A DNA stretch of 8,931 nucleotides, from positions 1 through 8,931 of the forward strand of contig JAUZPH010000127.1 in NCBI GenBank assembly GCA_030706065.1, given 5' to 3'. The stretch is from Bacillota bacterium. GTDB taxonomy: Bacteria; Bacillota; Clostridia; Clostridiales; Clostridiaceae. The first letter of the stretch is position 1; every line of letters starts with the position of its first letter. The notes below the pieces were generated by a model. That model made no database searches. It saw only the letters and a program-made list of their open reading frames with translations, and was not told the origin of the DNA. The translations under genes and the position numbers were made by a program. Of the stretch, positions 1-6,104 are shown piece by piece.

Positions 1-1769
1 GATTCATCTGCAAGCTTTCTTATTTCATTGGCAACTACTGCAAAGCCCCTTCCGGCCTCACCGGCCCTTGCCGCTTCAATGGAAGCATTCAGGGACAGGA
101 GATTGGTCTGGTCTGCGATGGCCTTAATATTGTCAAGTATCTTTAATATATCCTTGGTGTTATAATTCAGTGCTGAGATGGTTTCCTCAACCTTCGACAT
201 AGCCTTTGAATTGTTCCCGGAGGCTTCTTTCAGCTTCTCAATGGCGGCAGAGCTTTCTTCAATAATTTCCGTGGTAATCTCTGTAAGGCTATTGACTCTG
301 TTAACGGAATGCATAGTCTCGGTAATCTTTGAGTTAAAGTTATCCGAGATGTCCGCGCAACTTACAGTCTCTGCGGTTTGCAGTGAGGAGCCGTTTGCTA
401 TATTTTCAACGGTGCCCGTAATTTCCTGATAGGTCGTGTTTATTTCCTGGGATATATTGAGCAGGGCATCGGAATGCTTTGTTGAGGTCATTGCCAACTC
501 GGAAGCATTCAACATCATATCGCGAAGCTTGTCCACCATAGAGTTGAAGCTGCCGCTTAGTTCATTAAGCTCCCTCAGCACATAGCTTTGAGACCTGACA
601 GTGAGGTTTCCAGTGGACAACTCTTTTGCTGTTGCTATTATTTCATTAATCGGTTTGGTAATACTGCGGGTTGACATTATGGAGATAAATACTCCAATTA
701 CAATAAATACAGCAATAATGACGAATATGGAAAGCCGTATCCTGTCGGATGCTTCATACAGTTCCTTTGTAGGTACCACCGCGATGTACTTCCAGCCGGT
801 AGTTTTGTCTGTAATAAACATCAGCTGCTGGCTCTTGTTATCAAAGGTTGTCGGAAAACTATCAATGTCTTTTGCTTTTAGTCTCTTGACAATTTTGTCA
901 TCCAGCTTTGTATCTATCTTGGTTTGATCCTTTTGATAAATTATAGTGCCTTCCGCATTTGCAATAAATGCAAAGCCGGTTTTTCCAATGACAATATCCT
1001 TACCTCCTGCACTGAGAGCTACCGGCCTTACATCCGCCTTCATAACTGCCAGGTGCTTGCCGTTTGCATCAGTAAACTTCATTACATAACTCAAGACAGA
1101 ATTTTTTTGAGTATTGTCCTTGTTAAAATTGTTTGGATCAATCCATTGAGAATAGGTGTTGCTTTCCATTGCATCATTATACCATTTCAGTTTCGGCAGC
1201 TCGGCCCGGATATTGGCTTCCTCAGTATTTATGCTTCCATAGGTCTTATCCGGGGCAAACAGGGTGACAGTTGAAATAATATTTGAAGTATCCGTAGTGT
1301 AGTAGCCTTTAATACTGTTATCGATTCTGGTTTTAAGTGCAGCATCGTCAACTACATTTTCAGTCTTGGTCTTTAAATCCGAAATCAGTGTGCGGTCCTT
1401 CATCATCTTCACACCGACGGTTTTAATGCTGGCAGTTATCTGATTGGTGTAAAGAACATATTGATTTAGTATTTGAGTTGTAGAATCACTAAACTGGCTC
1501 TCAACGGTACTCTTTGACACCTGATAAGCTATGATGCCTGTGGCCGACAGGGAGATAACTATAAGCAGGGTCGAGGTTATTACCTGATTGAGAAAAATCG
1601 TTTTATTTCCAAAAAGTTTTCTTATGGGTTTTAAAAGGTTAAAGAAAATACGGTTTTCTTTAATCGGTTTTATTTTCTGTGGTTTTCCCTGTATAGCAGG
1701 TTTATGTCCATACTTGTGGGAAAGTGTTTCCGTCCTATCTTTTTTTCTAAAAATAGCAATCTTCTTCAT
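1..1769 (-). CDS. Methyl-accepting chemotaxis protein (dCache-HAMP-MCP signal), C-terminus cut by window edge
   Basis: This is a transmembrane chemoreceptor that senses an extracellular ligand and controls the CheA kinase through CheW. I translated the minus strand from ATG at 1769; it is open to base 1 (about 589 residues). The order is: a basic cytoplasmic extension of about 60 residues; TM1 at about 62-82; a periplasm-facing sensor of about 90-335 that ends in a dCache-like stretch (GKTGFAFIANAEGTII and later GWKYIAVVP); TM2 at about 345-366; a HAMP domain starting around STRSITKPI; then the coiled-coil signalling domain. The conserved hairpin tip (DQTNLLSLNASIEAARAGEA, from about residue 553) is intact, so only the last part of the C-terminal helix is missing. 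No other in-frame ATG, GTG or TTG lies between an upstream TAA (about 1825) and 1769, which fixes the start. The long Lys/Pro-rich N-terminal extension is unusual. The family call is secure; the ligand cannot be read. Confidence 0.96.
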   Translation of the reverse strand, partial: MKKIAIFRKKDRTETLSHKYGHKPAIQGKPQKIKPIKENRIFFNLLKPIRKLFGNKTIFLNQVITSTLLIVISLSATGIIAYQVSKSTVESQFSDSTTQILNQYVLYTNQITASIKTVGVKMMKDRTLISDLKTKTENVVDDAALKTRIDNSIKGYYTTDTSNIISTVTLFAPDKTYGSINTEEANIRAELPKLKWYNDAMESNTYSQWIDPNNFNKDNTQKNSVLSYVMKFTDANGKHLAVMKADVRPVALSAGGKDIVIGKTGFAFIANAEGTIIYQKDQTKIDTKLDDKIVKRLKAKDIDSFPTTFDNKSQQLMFITDKTTGWKYIAVVPTKELYEASDRIRLSIFVIIAVFIVIGVFISIMSTRSITKPINEIIATAKELSTGNLTVRSQSYVLRELNELSGSFNSMVDKLRDMMLNASELAMTSTKHSDALLNISQEINTTYQEITGTVENIANGSSLQTAETVSCADISDNFNSKITETMHSVNRVNSLTEITTEIIEESSAAIEKLKEASGNNSKAMSKVEETISALNYNTKDILKILDNIKAIADQTNLLSLNASIEAARAGEAGRGFAVVANEIRKLADE

Positions 1770-1818
1770 AATGTCAATAAACCAGGTTAAGGCCGGTTTA
1801 TTACTAGACCCCCCCTCG
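1770..1818 (-). promoter_or_regulatory. Chemoreceptor leader: distant Shine-Dalgarno site and an intervening hairpin
   Basis: On the minus strand a strong Shine-Dalgarno-like GAGGGGGGG (1809-1817) lies about 39 nt before the ATG at 1769, too far for normal initiation. Nothing SD-like is closer. Between them AATAAACC (1795-1802) and GGTTTATT (1776-1783) form a perfect 8-bp stem with an 11-nt loop, leaving 6 nt on each side. When folded, the effective spacing is about 12 nt. Phage T4 gene 38 is a known case of a hairpin shortening an SD-to-start distance. The sequence pieces are directly visible; the mechanism is inferred. Confidence 0.5.
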
Positions 1819-1898
1819 TAATTTTATCCGTTTTATTTCTGGGAATCAAGTGGATTTAAGTCCAGTTATCCCATTATAAGAAACCGTGTTCAAGTATA

Positions 1899-1925
1899 TT
1901 ATCGTTTAATATGTGTAAAGGTTAA
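1899..1925 (-). promoter_or_regulatory. Candidate sigma-28 (SigD) promoter for the chemoreceptor gene
   Basis: Read on the minus strand, TTAA (1922-1925), a 15-nt spacer and AACGATAA (1899-1906) resemble the flagellar sigma factor pattern TAAA-N15-GCCGATAA; the CGATAA core is exact. It would start a transcript of about 120 nt before the ATG at 1769. An overlapping alternative is TTTACA-N15-TATACT (1893-1919), a sigma-A-like pair with short spacing. Chemoreceptor genes are often SigD-dependent in Clostridia, which favours the first reading. Confidence 0.35.
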
Positions 1926-1932
1926 TATAATA

Positions 1933-1946
1933 TGAAAACATTTTCA
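1933..1946. promoter_or_regulatory. cre-like palindrome (possible CcpA operator)
   Basis: TGAAAACATTTTCA has perfect 6-nt arms around CA and fits the catabolite-control consensus TGWAANCGNTNWCA with one mismatch (CA for the central CG). It lies just upstream of the candidate chemoreceptor promoter in the divergent region. A short AT-rich palindrome could be chance. Confidence 0.3.
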
Positions 1947-2202
1947 ACAAAATTAAAAAAATATAGTGCCGGGAACTGTAATAATTATTAGTACCTAATT
2001 ACTTAACTTAAGTGATACAGATCTTACAGAAAATAAATGGTAAATTTAAAAGTAATAAAAGGCATTAAGACAAAACAATGCACAACTAGCATATATCTAC
2101 ATTTTAATAGAAGATTAAATTACTTTCAATATTATTCTAAAGTTTTCAACATATTTTTTTATATTATAAAGAATATTCTGCTGAAAAAGGCCGACAGAAA
2201 CT

Positions 2203-2231
2203 GTGAAAAGGTAATGGTATTAATATATAAT
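2203..2231 (+). promoter_or_regulatory. Candidate sigma-A promoter of the aldo/keto reductase gene
   Basis: GTGAAA (2203-2208, 4 of 6 to TTGACA), a 17-nt spacer and a perfect TATAAT (2226-2231) sit 32 nt upstream of the start codon at 2263, leaving room for a short leader that carries the GGAG ribosome binding site. Confidence 0.45.
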
Positions 2232-2262
2232 TTAATTATAACAGGAAGATGGAGTGATTATT

Positions 2263-3195
2263 ATGTTGTATCGCCAATTCGGCAGTACCGGCTGGCGGGT
2301 TTCAGCCATTGGGATAGGCTGCCGCAGCGTTGCCAAGCAATGGGGCATTATAACGGAGCAAATGGCGGAGGGAATTATAAGGACTGCCTATGCAAGCGGA
2401 ATAAATGTTTTCGATGCCACAGAAACATACGGTGATTCTGTGGGTACTAATGAAGTGCGGTTGGGAAAAGCCCTGAGGGGCTTTAGGAACAAGGTATATA
2501 TAGCTGCAAAGCTGAGGCCTGTGCTCCAGGGAATGGCTGGAGGCTCAAGGGATATGGAGGAGTTGATACGGACAAGCTTTCGGTTATCCTCCTCAAGGCT
2601 TAATACCGATTATATAGATATTTTGCTTTGTGACAGCGGCAGCGATATCACAATGGAGCAATATGCAGGAGGCCTGAAGCTTCTGAAAAAAGAAGGGCTG
2701 ATAAGGGAATATGGAATTTCAACAGGAAATGTATTAGAGCTCAAAAGATTTTATGAAATCAGTGAAGGCTGCTGCAGGGTAGTACAACTGGAGTACTCAC
2801 TTCTTGAAAGAACGCCGGAACTTGACATACTGCCCTTCTGCAGAGAAAAAAAGCTGGCGGTTATGGTAAAGAGCCCTCTGGCTAAAGGGCTGTTGTCCGG
2901 TAAGTTTGACAGGGCATCCGTTTTCAGGGATTCGCTGAGAAAAGGCTGGAATAGTGATGGAGAGGCAAGGCAGTATTTTGAAAGGAACCTGGATAAGGTG
3001 AATAGAATAAAGGCTATGTTGGAGGATGCCAGTGACATGACAACTACGGCGCTGAGATATGTATTATCACATGAAACAGAACCCGTTGCCGCTCCCGGCG
3101 TAACCTCCCAGGAACAGGTTTTGAAAAATGTAAGGGCAGGTTTACGGCTTCTTACGGGCAATGAGATAAAGGTGCTTAGGGCGGTGTTAGACTGA
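2263..3195 (+). CDS. Aldo/keto reductase family protein with altered catalytic tetrad
   Basis: The product is a 310-residue (beta/alpha)8-barrel protein of the aldo/keto reductase family, normally NAD(P)H-dependent carbonyl reductases in the cytoplasm. The N-terminus (YRQFGSTGWRVSAIGIG) and the barrel order are typical. Three tetrad residues are visible: Asp51 and Tyr56 in FDATETYG, and Lys83 in IAAKL. The His expected at the end of beta-4 (usual context YIDLLQLH) is replaced: the protein reads YIDILLCD, with Asp124 at that place. Late elements such as SPLAKGLLSGKF and the cofactor-side APGVTSQEQV are present. I place the start at ATG 2263, with GGAG at 2251-2254 giving 8-nt spacing; a GTG at 2254 overlaps that site and is less likely. 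It appears monocistronic, with its own promoter and terminator. The substrate is unknown and the His change makes ordinary reductase activity uncertain. Confidence 0.92.
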   Translation: MLYRQFGSTGWRVSAIGIGCRSVAKQWGIITEQMAEGIIRTAYASGINVFDATETYGDSVGTNEVRLGKALRGFRNKVYIAAKLRPVLQGMAGGSRDMEELIRTSFRLSSSRLNTDYIDILLCDSGSDITMEQYAGGLKLLKKEGLIREYGISTGNVLELKRFYEISEGCCRVVQLEYSLLERTPELDILPFCREKKLAVMVKSPLAKGLLSGKFDRASVFRDSLRKGWNSDGEARQYFERNLDKVNRIKAMLEDASDMTTTALRYVLSHETEPVAAPGVTSQEQVLKNVRAGLRLLTGNEIKVLRAVLD

Positions 3196-3204
3196 CAATA
3201 AAAG

Positions 3205-3236
3205 AGAAATTCAGGCAGGCTGAATTTCTTTTTTAT
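3205..3236 (+). terminator. Intrinsic terminator of the reductase gene
   Basis: AGAAATTCAG (3205-3214) pairs perfectly with CTGAATTTCT (3220-3229) over a 5-nt loop and is followed by a T-rich run (TTTTTTATTT). It starts 9 nt after the stop codon. Confidence 0.9.
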
Positions 3237-3241
3237 TTGGT

Positions 3242-3305
3242 TTATCCACAAGAGCAGCAGACTTATCCACAGAAATGTATGAGAAGAGGATAAGTTTGTG
3301 GATAA
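3242..3305. promoter_or_regulatory. Cluster of three consensus DnaA boxes
   Basis: The 9-mer TTATCCACA, the perfect DnaA-box consensus, occurs at 3242-3250 (+), 3263-3271 (+) and 3297-3305 (minus), three times in 64 bp and nowhere else that I found in the window. AT-rich DNA follows. No dnaA, dnaN or other replication gene is in view, so this is more likely a DnaA-binding cluster outside the origin (titration or transcriptional control) than oriC itself. Confidence 0.7.
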
Positions 3306-3370
3306 GACCCTGCTTGTGAAAAAAATTTAAGAAGCTGTAAACTTTTTTGCAGTATTTGGTGTCTAATGTA

Positions 3371-3388
3371 TAGATGTGTGATTTTATA
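3371..3388 (+). repeat. GATGTGTGA box, copy 1 (partial)
   Basis: TAGATGTGTGATTTTATA matches the element found at 3490, 3575 (inverted) and 6049 at all but one core position (T for G). Similarity does not extend further downstream. Confidence 0.6.
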
Positions 3389-3472
3389 ACGGTTATTGTA
3401 TGCAAATTAATTCTGTAAGAAAGATAAGTACATATAGGGTGATAATGAATAATCCTTAATATTGCGAATAAG

Positions 3473-3489
3473 ATAGTATGTACTGAATA
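3473..3489 (+). promoter_or_regulatory. 17-nt motif shared with the upstream region of the minus-strand gene at 8430
   Basis: ATAGTATGTACTGAATA occurs here and again, inverted, at 8451-8467, each time upstream of a gene. In both places ATTGC lies a few bases before it. It contains the near-palindrome AGTA-TG-TACT. A weak promoter-like reading exists here (TTGCGA 3462-3467, 17 nt, GAATAT 3485-3490), which would start RNA near the hairpin at 3491. Confidence 0.4.
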
Positions 3490-3590
3490 TAGATGTGTGA
3501 GTTTATATTGTAATTTATCACCTACGAAAAATCGGTGAAGATTCGATATTTTCTCCGGTGAATTTATTGAGGTTTAAACTCACACATCTT
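3490..3590 (+). repeat. Hairpin-forming leader element built from two facing GATGTGTGAGTTTA boxes
   Basis: AGATGTGTGAGTTTA (3491-3505) is exactly complementary to the box at 3575-3589, giving a 15-bp stem around 69 nt. Inside, TCACC (3518-3522) can pair with GGTGA (3534-3538), and a second GGTGAA at 3558-3563 offers an alternative partner. The element ends 10 nt before the AGGAG of the first protease gene, so it would form a structured 5' leader if transcribed. It could also be a small palindromic mobile element; I see no clear target-site duplication. Confidence 0.6.
3545..3590 (-). repeat. 46-bp inverted repeat, left copy flanking the protease pair
   Basis: Read on the minus strand this matches 6049-6094: 16 identical bases (AAGATGTGTGAGTTTA), a 9-nt stretch with 5 matches, and 21 identical bases including AAATTCACCGGAG, with equal spacing and no gaps (42 of 46). 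It lies just upstream of the first protease gene. Confidence 0.85.
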
Positions 3591-3600
3591 AAGTAGATAC

Positions 3601-3616
3601 AGGAGTGAGATTATTG
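3601..3616 (+). promoter_or_regulatory. Ribosome binding site deciding a TTG start
   Basis: AGGAG (3601-3605) lies 8 nt before TTG 3614. GTG at 3605 overlaps the site itself, and ATG at 3626 is 20 nt away, so TTG 3614 is the best start for the first protease. Confidence 0.65.
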
Positions 3617-4804
3617 CAGCATACAATGGCTGTGAGCTTCAAAAGACCCGGCAGAATCATACCTATACTCGTATTACTGCTGGCAGCGGCAGAAGCAGTA
3701 CTATTCTTTTATTTTGAGGTTTACCTGAAACAAATTGAAGATATAGAAGACGTAAGTATAAAGGTCAGGCAGTACAGTAATTTTAAGCTGCCGCAAACAG
3801 TAGAGGTACTGTTGAGGAACGGCGAGTATGAAAAGGTTACTGTACGGTGGGACCGGAGTTATGTAGAAACGGATGTGACCGGAGATATTCATGTGTCAGG
3901 GGGAGTGGAAGGCTATACCGGGAAGGTCAATCTGGATATTTCCGTCTACAAGTATGTGAGCTCTGTAGAACGGCCCAGAAGGGTTATGCTGGTGGAAGAA
4001 GGCAAAAATGCGGATTCTGTGTTAAAGGTTCTGCCCCAATCTCTGGAGGTAGAATATAGCACCGGCAGCAGCGGCAATGAGAAGGTCCAGTGGAATACGA
4101 GAATGGTTGACGTCGGCAAACCAGGCCTCTACGAAGTTACAGGCAGGCTTGAAGGCAGTATACAGTGTGAACAGGAGATTACCTGCAGCCTGGAAGTAAT
4201 AGCCAGGGAGGAGGCACTTAGAAGGATTATATTTGCAGACGAATCACTGATGGATGCTTCCGTAAAAAGAACTATGGACGCGGTAAGGCAGCTGCCGGAT
4301 GATGTGCTGGAGCCTCTCATTGAGGGGGATATGATGATAAGGTTCGTAGCGCGGAATATTACCGATATGCCGGAATTCAGCAGCCTAAAAGAAAAAGAAA
4401 GTGGTACAATGAAGATAACCGGAGTTTTCAAGTATCCGCAGATAGTAGTTGACCGTCAGGCGGAGAAATATGTGAATACCGGAGAAAAGGATGACTTCTA
4501 TACTATCACTCTTCACGAAATAGGGCATGCCTATGACTATTTGTACGGCGGAGAGGAAAATCGGAACAGCTTTGCACTATCCTCAAAGCCTGAGTTTACA
4601 TCAATCTGGAAGAATGAAGCTTCAAAGCTTTTCAGGCCCCAGGTTACAAATATGTCTCAGGAACTTAACAATTACTATATCGATGCGGAGTATGAATATT
4701 TTGCAGAGTGCTTCTGCTACTATTTCGCTGGTAATGAATACAAGGAAAGACTGAAGAAATATGCACCGGAGACATATGATTTCATACGAGGTTGTACCGA
4801 TTGA
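3614..4804 (+). CDS. Membrane-anchored Big_4 / PPEP-like (ATLF family) zinc metalloprotease, copy A
   Basis: This is a predicted extracellular zinc protease of 396 residues tethered to the membrane. After a short basic N-terminus comes one TM segment (about 15-35, IIPILVLLLAAAEAVLFFYF) that is not followed by an obvious signal-peptidase site. Two Ig-like Big_4-type domains follow (about 47-112 and 125-195), each with the LPxxxEV...VxW...GxxxVxGxxEG pattern. The C-terminal domain (about 203-396) has the zinc site His301-Glu302-x-x-His305 (HEIGHAYDYL), with third ligand Glu361 and Tyr354 seven residues before it. The ending EYFAECFCYYF...APETYDFI closely follows the C-terminus of Clostridioides difficile PPEP-1 (EFFAESFAYYY...PQTYSFL). 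A 56-nt gap without a terminator separates it from its paralogue, so the two are probably co-transcribed. The metalloprotease call is strong; Pro-Pro specificity is not established. Confidence 0.85.
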   Translation: MQHTMAVSFKRPGRIIPILVLLLAAAEAVLFFYFEVYLKQIEDIEDVSIKVRQYSNFKLPQTVEVLLRNGEYEKVTVRWDRSYVETDVTGDIHVSGGVEGYTGKVNLDISVYKYVSSVERPRRVMLVEEGKNADSVLKVLPQSLEVEYSTGSSGNEKVQWNTRMVDVGKPGLYEVTGRLEGSIQCEQEITCSLEVIAREEALRRIIFADESLMDASVKRTMDAVRQLPDDVLEPLIEGDMMIRFVARNITDMPEFSSLKEKESGTMKITGVFKYPQIVVDRQAEKYVNTGEKDDFYTITLHEIGHAYDYLYGGEENRNSFALSSKPEFTSIWKNEASKLFRPQVTNMSQELNNYYIDAEYEYFAECFCYYFAGNEYKERLKKYAPETYDFIRGCTD

Positions 4805-4860
4805 ATATATAAATGGAGATATATAAAAAAAGAAAAAGGGGATATAAAAGGGGGATTTAG

Positions 4861-6027
4861 ATGGAATATGCCAGGATGAGGAAGCAGAGAACAAGGCTGA
4901 GGATGCTGGTTGTAATTCTGATGTTTCTTATTGCTGCAGCTGCAGCCGCCTACTACTATCTGAGGATATATATGAATGAAATTCAGAGTGTGGAAGGTAT
5001 AGATATAAGGGCAAAACAGAACAGCAGAGTTTATCCGCCGGACACGGTAGAGGTAAGGCTGAAGAGCGGAGAAGCCAAAAAGGTACCGGTAAAGTGGAAC
5101 TCTGAGGAAGTGGATACCTCCAGCCTTGGACTTGTAGAATTAAAGGGACAGATTGAAGGGTATAGTAAATATGCAGATATGCGTGTAAGAGTGTATCACT
5201 ATATAGAAAGGGTTGAAAAGCCCGGTGCAATATGCCTGGTTGACAGTAAAAGCCTCAAACTGCCCCAGTATGTATCGGTCTATTACAGTATGAAGTCTCA
5301 GGGTAAAGAGAAGGTCATATGGGATATGGGCAATCTGGACCTGAGCATACCCGGAAGTCACCAGATAAAGGGAATGCTCGAGAGTGGGGAAGAGTGCCCG
5401 GAGGAGATTTACTGTGATCTGGAGGTAATTGACAGGGACGAGGCTTTGAAGAGAATTATTGTACAAAACGAATTTGTTGATAATGACAAGGTTAAACGCA
5501 CGATGGACAGGATCAAGGAACTGCCCGGTGATATCCTTGAAATGCTGGTTAAAAGCGAAATAAAGATAAGATATGTAGCTCAGAAGATTACGGACATGAA
5601 AGAGTTCAGCAGCCTGAAAACCGCTGAAGACAATGACCTCATGGTATATGGCGCATTCAACTATCCCAATATTGTAGTTGATGTGCGTTTCAATGAAGAG
5701 GATCCCATTAACAGTTTTGATACGGTAACAATACATGAAATTGGCCATGCATATGACTATCTGTACAATGTGGTGCATAACAGCAGCGACTATAAATTAT
5801 CTTCCACGAGCCAGTTTTATTCAACCTGGAAGAATGAGGCTCCGCAGCTTTTCAACAGCGAGAATTCCGACAAGCCGGAGGAGTATCTTAGCTACTATAC
5901 CAATTCAAAGGACGAATATTTTGCCCAGAGCTTTGCCTATTACTTTTGCGGAGATGAGACCAGGAACTTCCTGAAGGAGAAGGCTCCGGAGAGCTATGAA
6001 TTCATAAAGGACAGGATTGAAAAGTAA
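4861..6027 (+). CDS. Membrane-anchored Big_4 / PPEP-like (ATLF family) zinc metalloprotease, copy B
   Basis: This is a 388-residue paralogue of the preceding gene with the same order: basic N-terminus, TM segment (about 14-34), two Big_4-type Ig-like domains (about 47-112 and 122-192) and a C-terminal metalloprotease domain (about 194-388). The active site is His292-Glu293-x-x-His296 (HEIGHAYDYLY), Glu352 as third zinc ligand and Tyr345 at the position of the catalytic Tyr in PPEP-1. In the motif after the zinc Glu, copy B has EYFAQSFAYYF where copy A has EYFAEC and PPEP-1 EFFAES, so the second acidic residue is Gln356. AGGGGGA (about 4849-4855) precedes the ATG. Similarity to copy A runs over the full length, indicating tandem duplication followed by considerable divergence. 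No intrinsic terminator is visible after it; an inverted repeat follows 22 nt later. Confidence 0.86.
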   Translation: MEYARMRKQRTRLRMLVVILMFLIAAAAAAYYYLRIYMNEIQSVEGIDIRAKQNSRVYPPDTVEVRLKSGEAKKVPVKWNSEEVDTSSLGLVELKGQIEGYSKYADMRVRVYHYIERVEKPGAICLVDSKSLKLPQYVSVYYSMKSQGKEKVIWDMGNLDLSIPGSHQIKGMLESGEECPEEIYCDLEVIDRDEALKRIIVQNEFVDNDKVKRTMDRIKELPGDILEMLVKSEIKIRYVAQKITDMKEFSSLKTAEDNDLMVYGAFNYPNIVVDVRFNEEDPINSFDTVTIHEIGHAYDYLYNVVHNSSDYKLSSTSQFYSTWKNEAPQLFNSENSDKPEEYLSYYTNSKDEYFAQSFAYYFCGDETRNFLKEKAPESYEFIKDRIEK

Positions 6028-6048
6028 AAAGTGCAGGAAGAGTATTTA

Positions 6049-6094
6049 AAGATGTGTGAGTTTATACATTAACAAATTCACCGGAGAAAATATC
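6049..6094 (+). repeat. 46-bp inverted repeat, right copy flanking the protease pair
   Basis: This is the counterpart of 3545-3590 in opposite orientation, 22 nt after the stop codon of protease B. Exactly the two protease genes and the first gene's ribosome binding site lie between the copies (2458 bp). Similarity stops sharply at both outer and inner ends. Confidence 0.85.
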
Positions 6095-6104
6095 CACTTT
6101 TATG

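Larger units (their letters stand above)
1819..2262. other. AT-rich divergent intergenic region
   Basis: This gap separates the chemoreceptor (minus) from the reductase (plus). Besides the listed promoter and operator candidates it contains two small perfect AT-rich palindromes, TAATAATTATTA (1979-1990) and ACTTAACTTAAGT (2001-2013), of unknown meaning. I see no convincing gene: an open frame starting at 2037 runs into the reductase in another frame, has no ribosome binding site and is low-complexity in its first half. Confidence 0.6.

Noticed and set aside
1588..1821. 77-codon plus-strand open frame opposite the chemoreceptor N-terminus
   Set aside because: Its hydrophobic content is the reverse complement of the basic extension and TM1 region; it has no ribosome binding site.
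2037..2435. 132-codon plus-strand open frame upstream of and overlapping the reductase
   Set aside because: It has no ribosome binding site, lies largely in AT-rich intergenic DNA and then in a shifted frame of the well-supported reductase gene.
2751..3251. 166-codon minus-strand open frame opposite the reductase
   Set aside because: It is an antisense shadow of a clear family member; it crosses the reductase terminator and has no recognisable protein features.
3490..3590. Complete MITE or insertion sequence
   Set aside because: The terminal repeats are present but no target-site duplication or transposase is visible, so it is recorded only as a hairpin/repeat element.
3400..3613. Possible c-di-GMP riboswitch upstream of the protease genes, as precedes C. 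difficile PPEP-1
   Set aside because: The conserved class I blocks are absent and nothing resembles class II; the structure present is a different long-stem hairpin.
3605..3613. GTG at 3605 as the start of protease A
   Set aside because: It overlaps the AGGAG ribosome binding site; TTG at 3614 has normal 8-nt spacing.
6025..6101. Terminator after protease B formed by AAAAGTG and CACTTTT
   Set aside because: The arms are about 60 nt apart and only 7 bp long with no T-tract, so it is not a credible intrinsic terminator.
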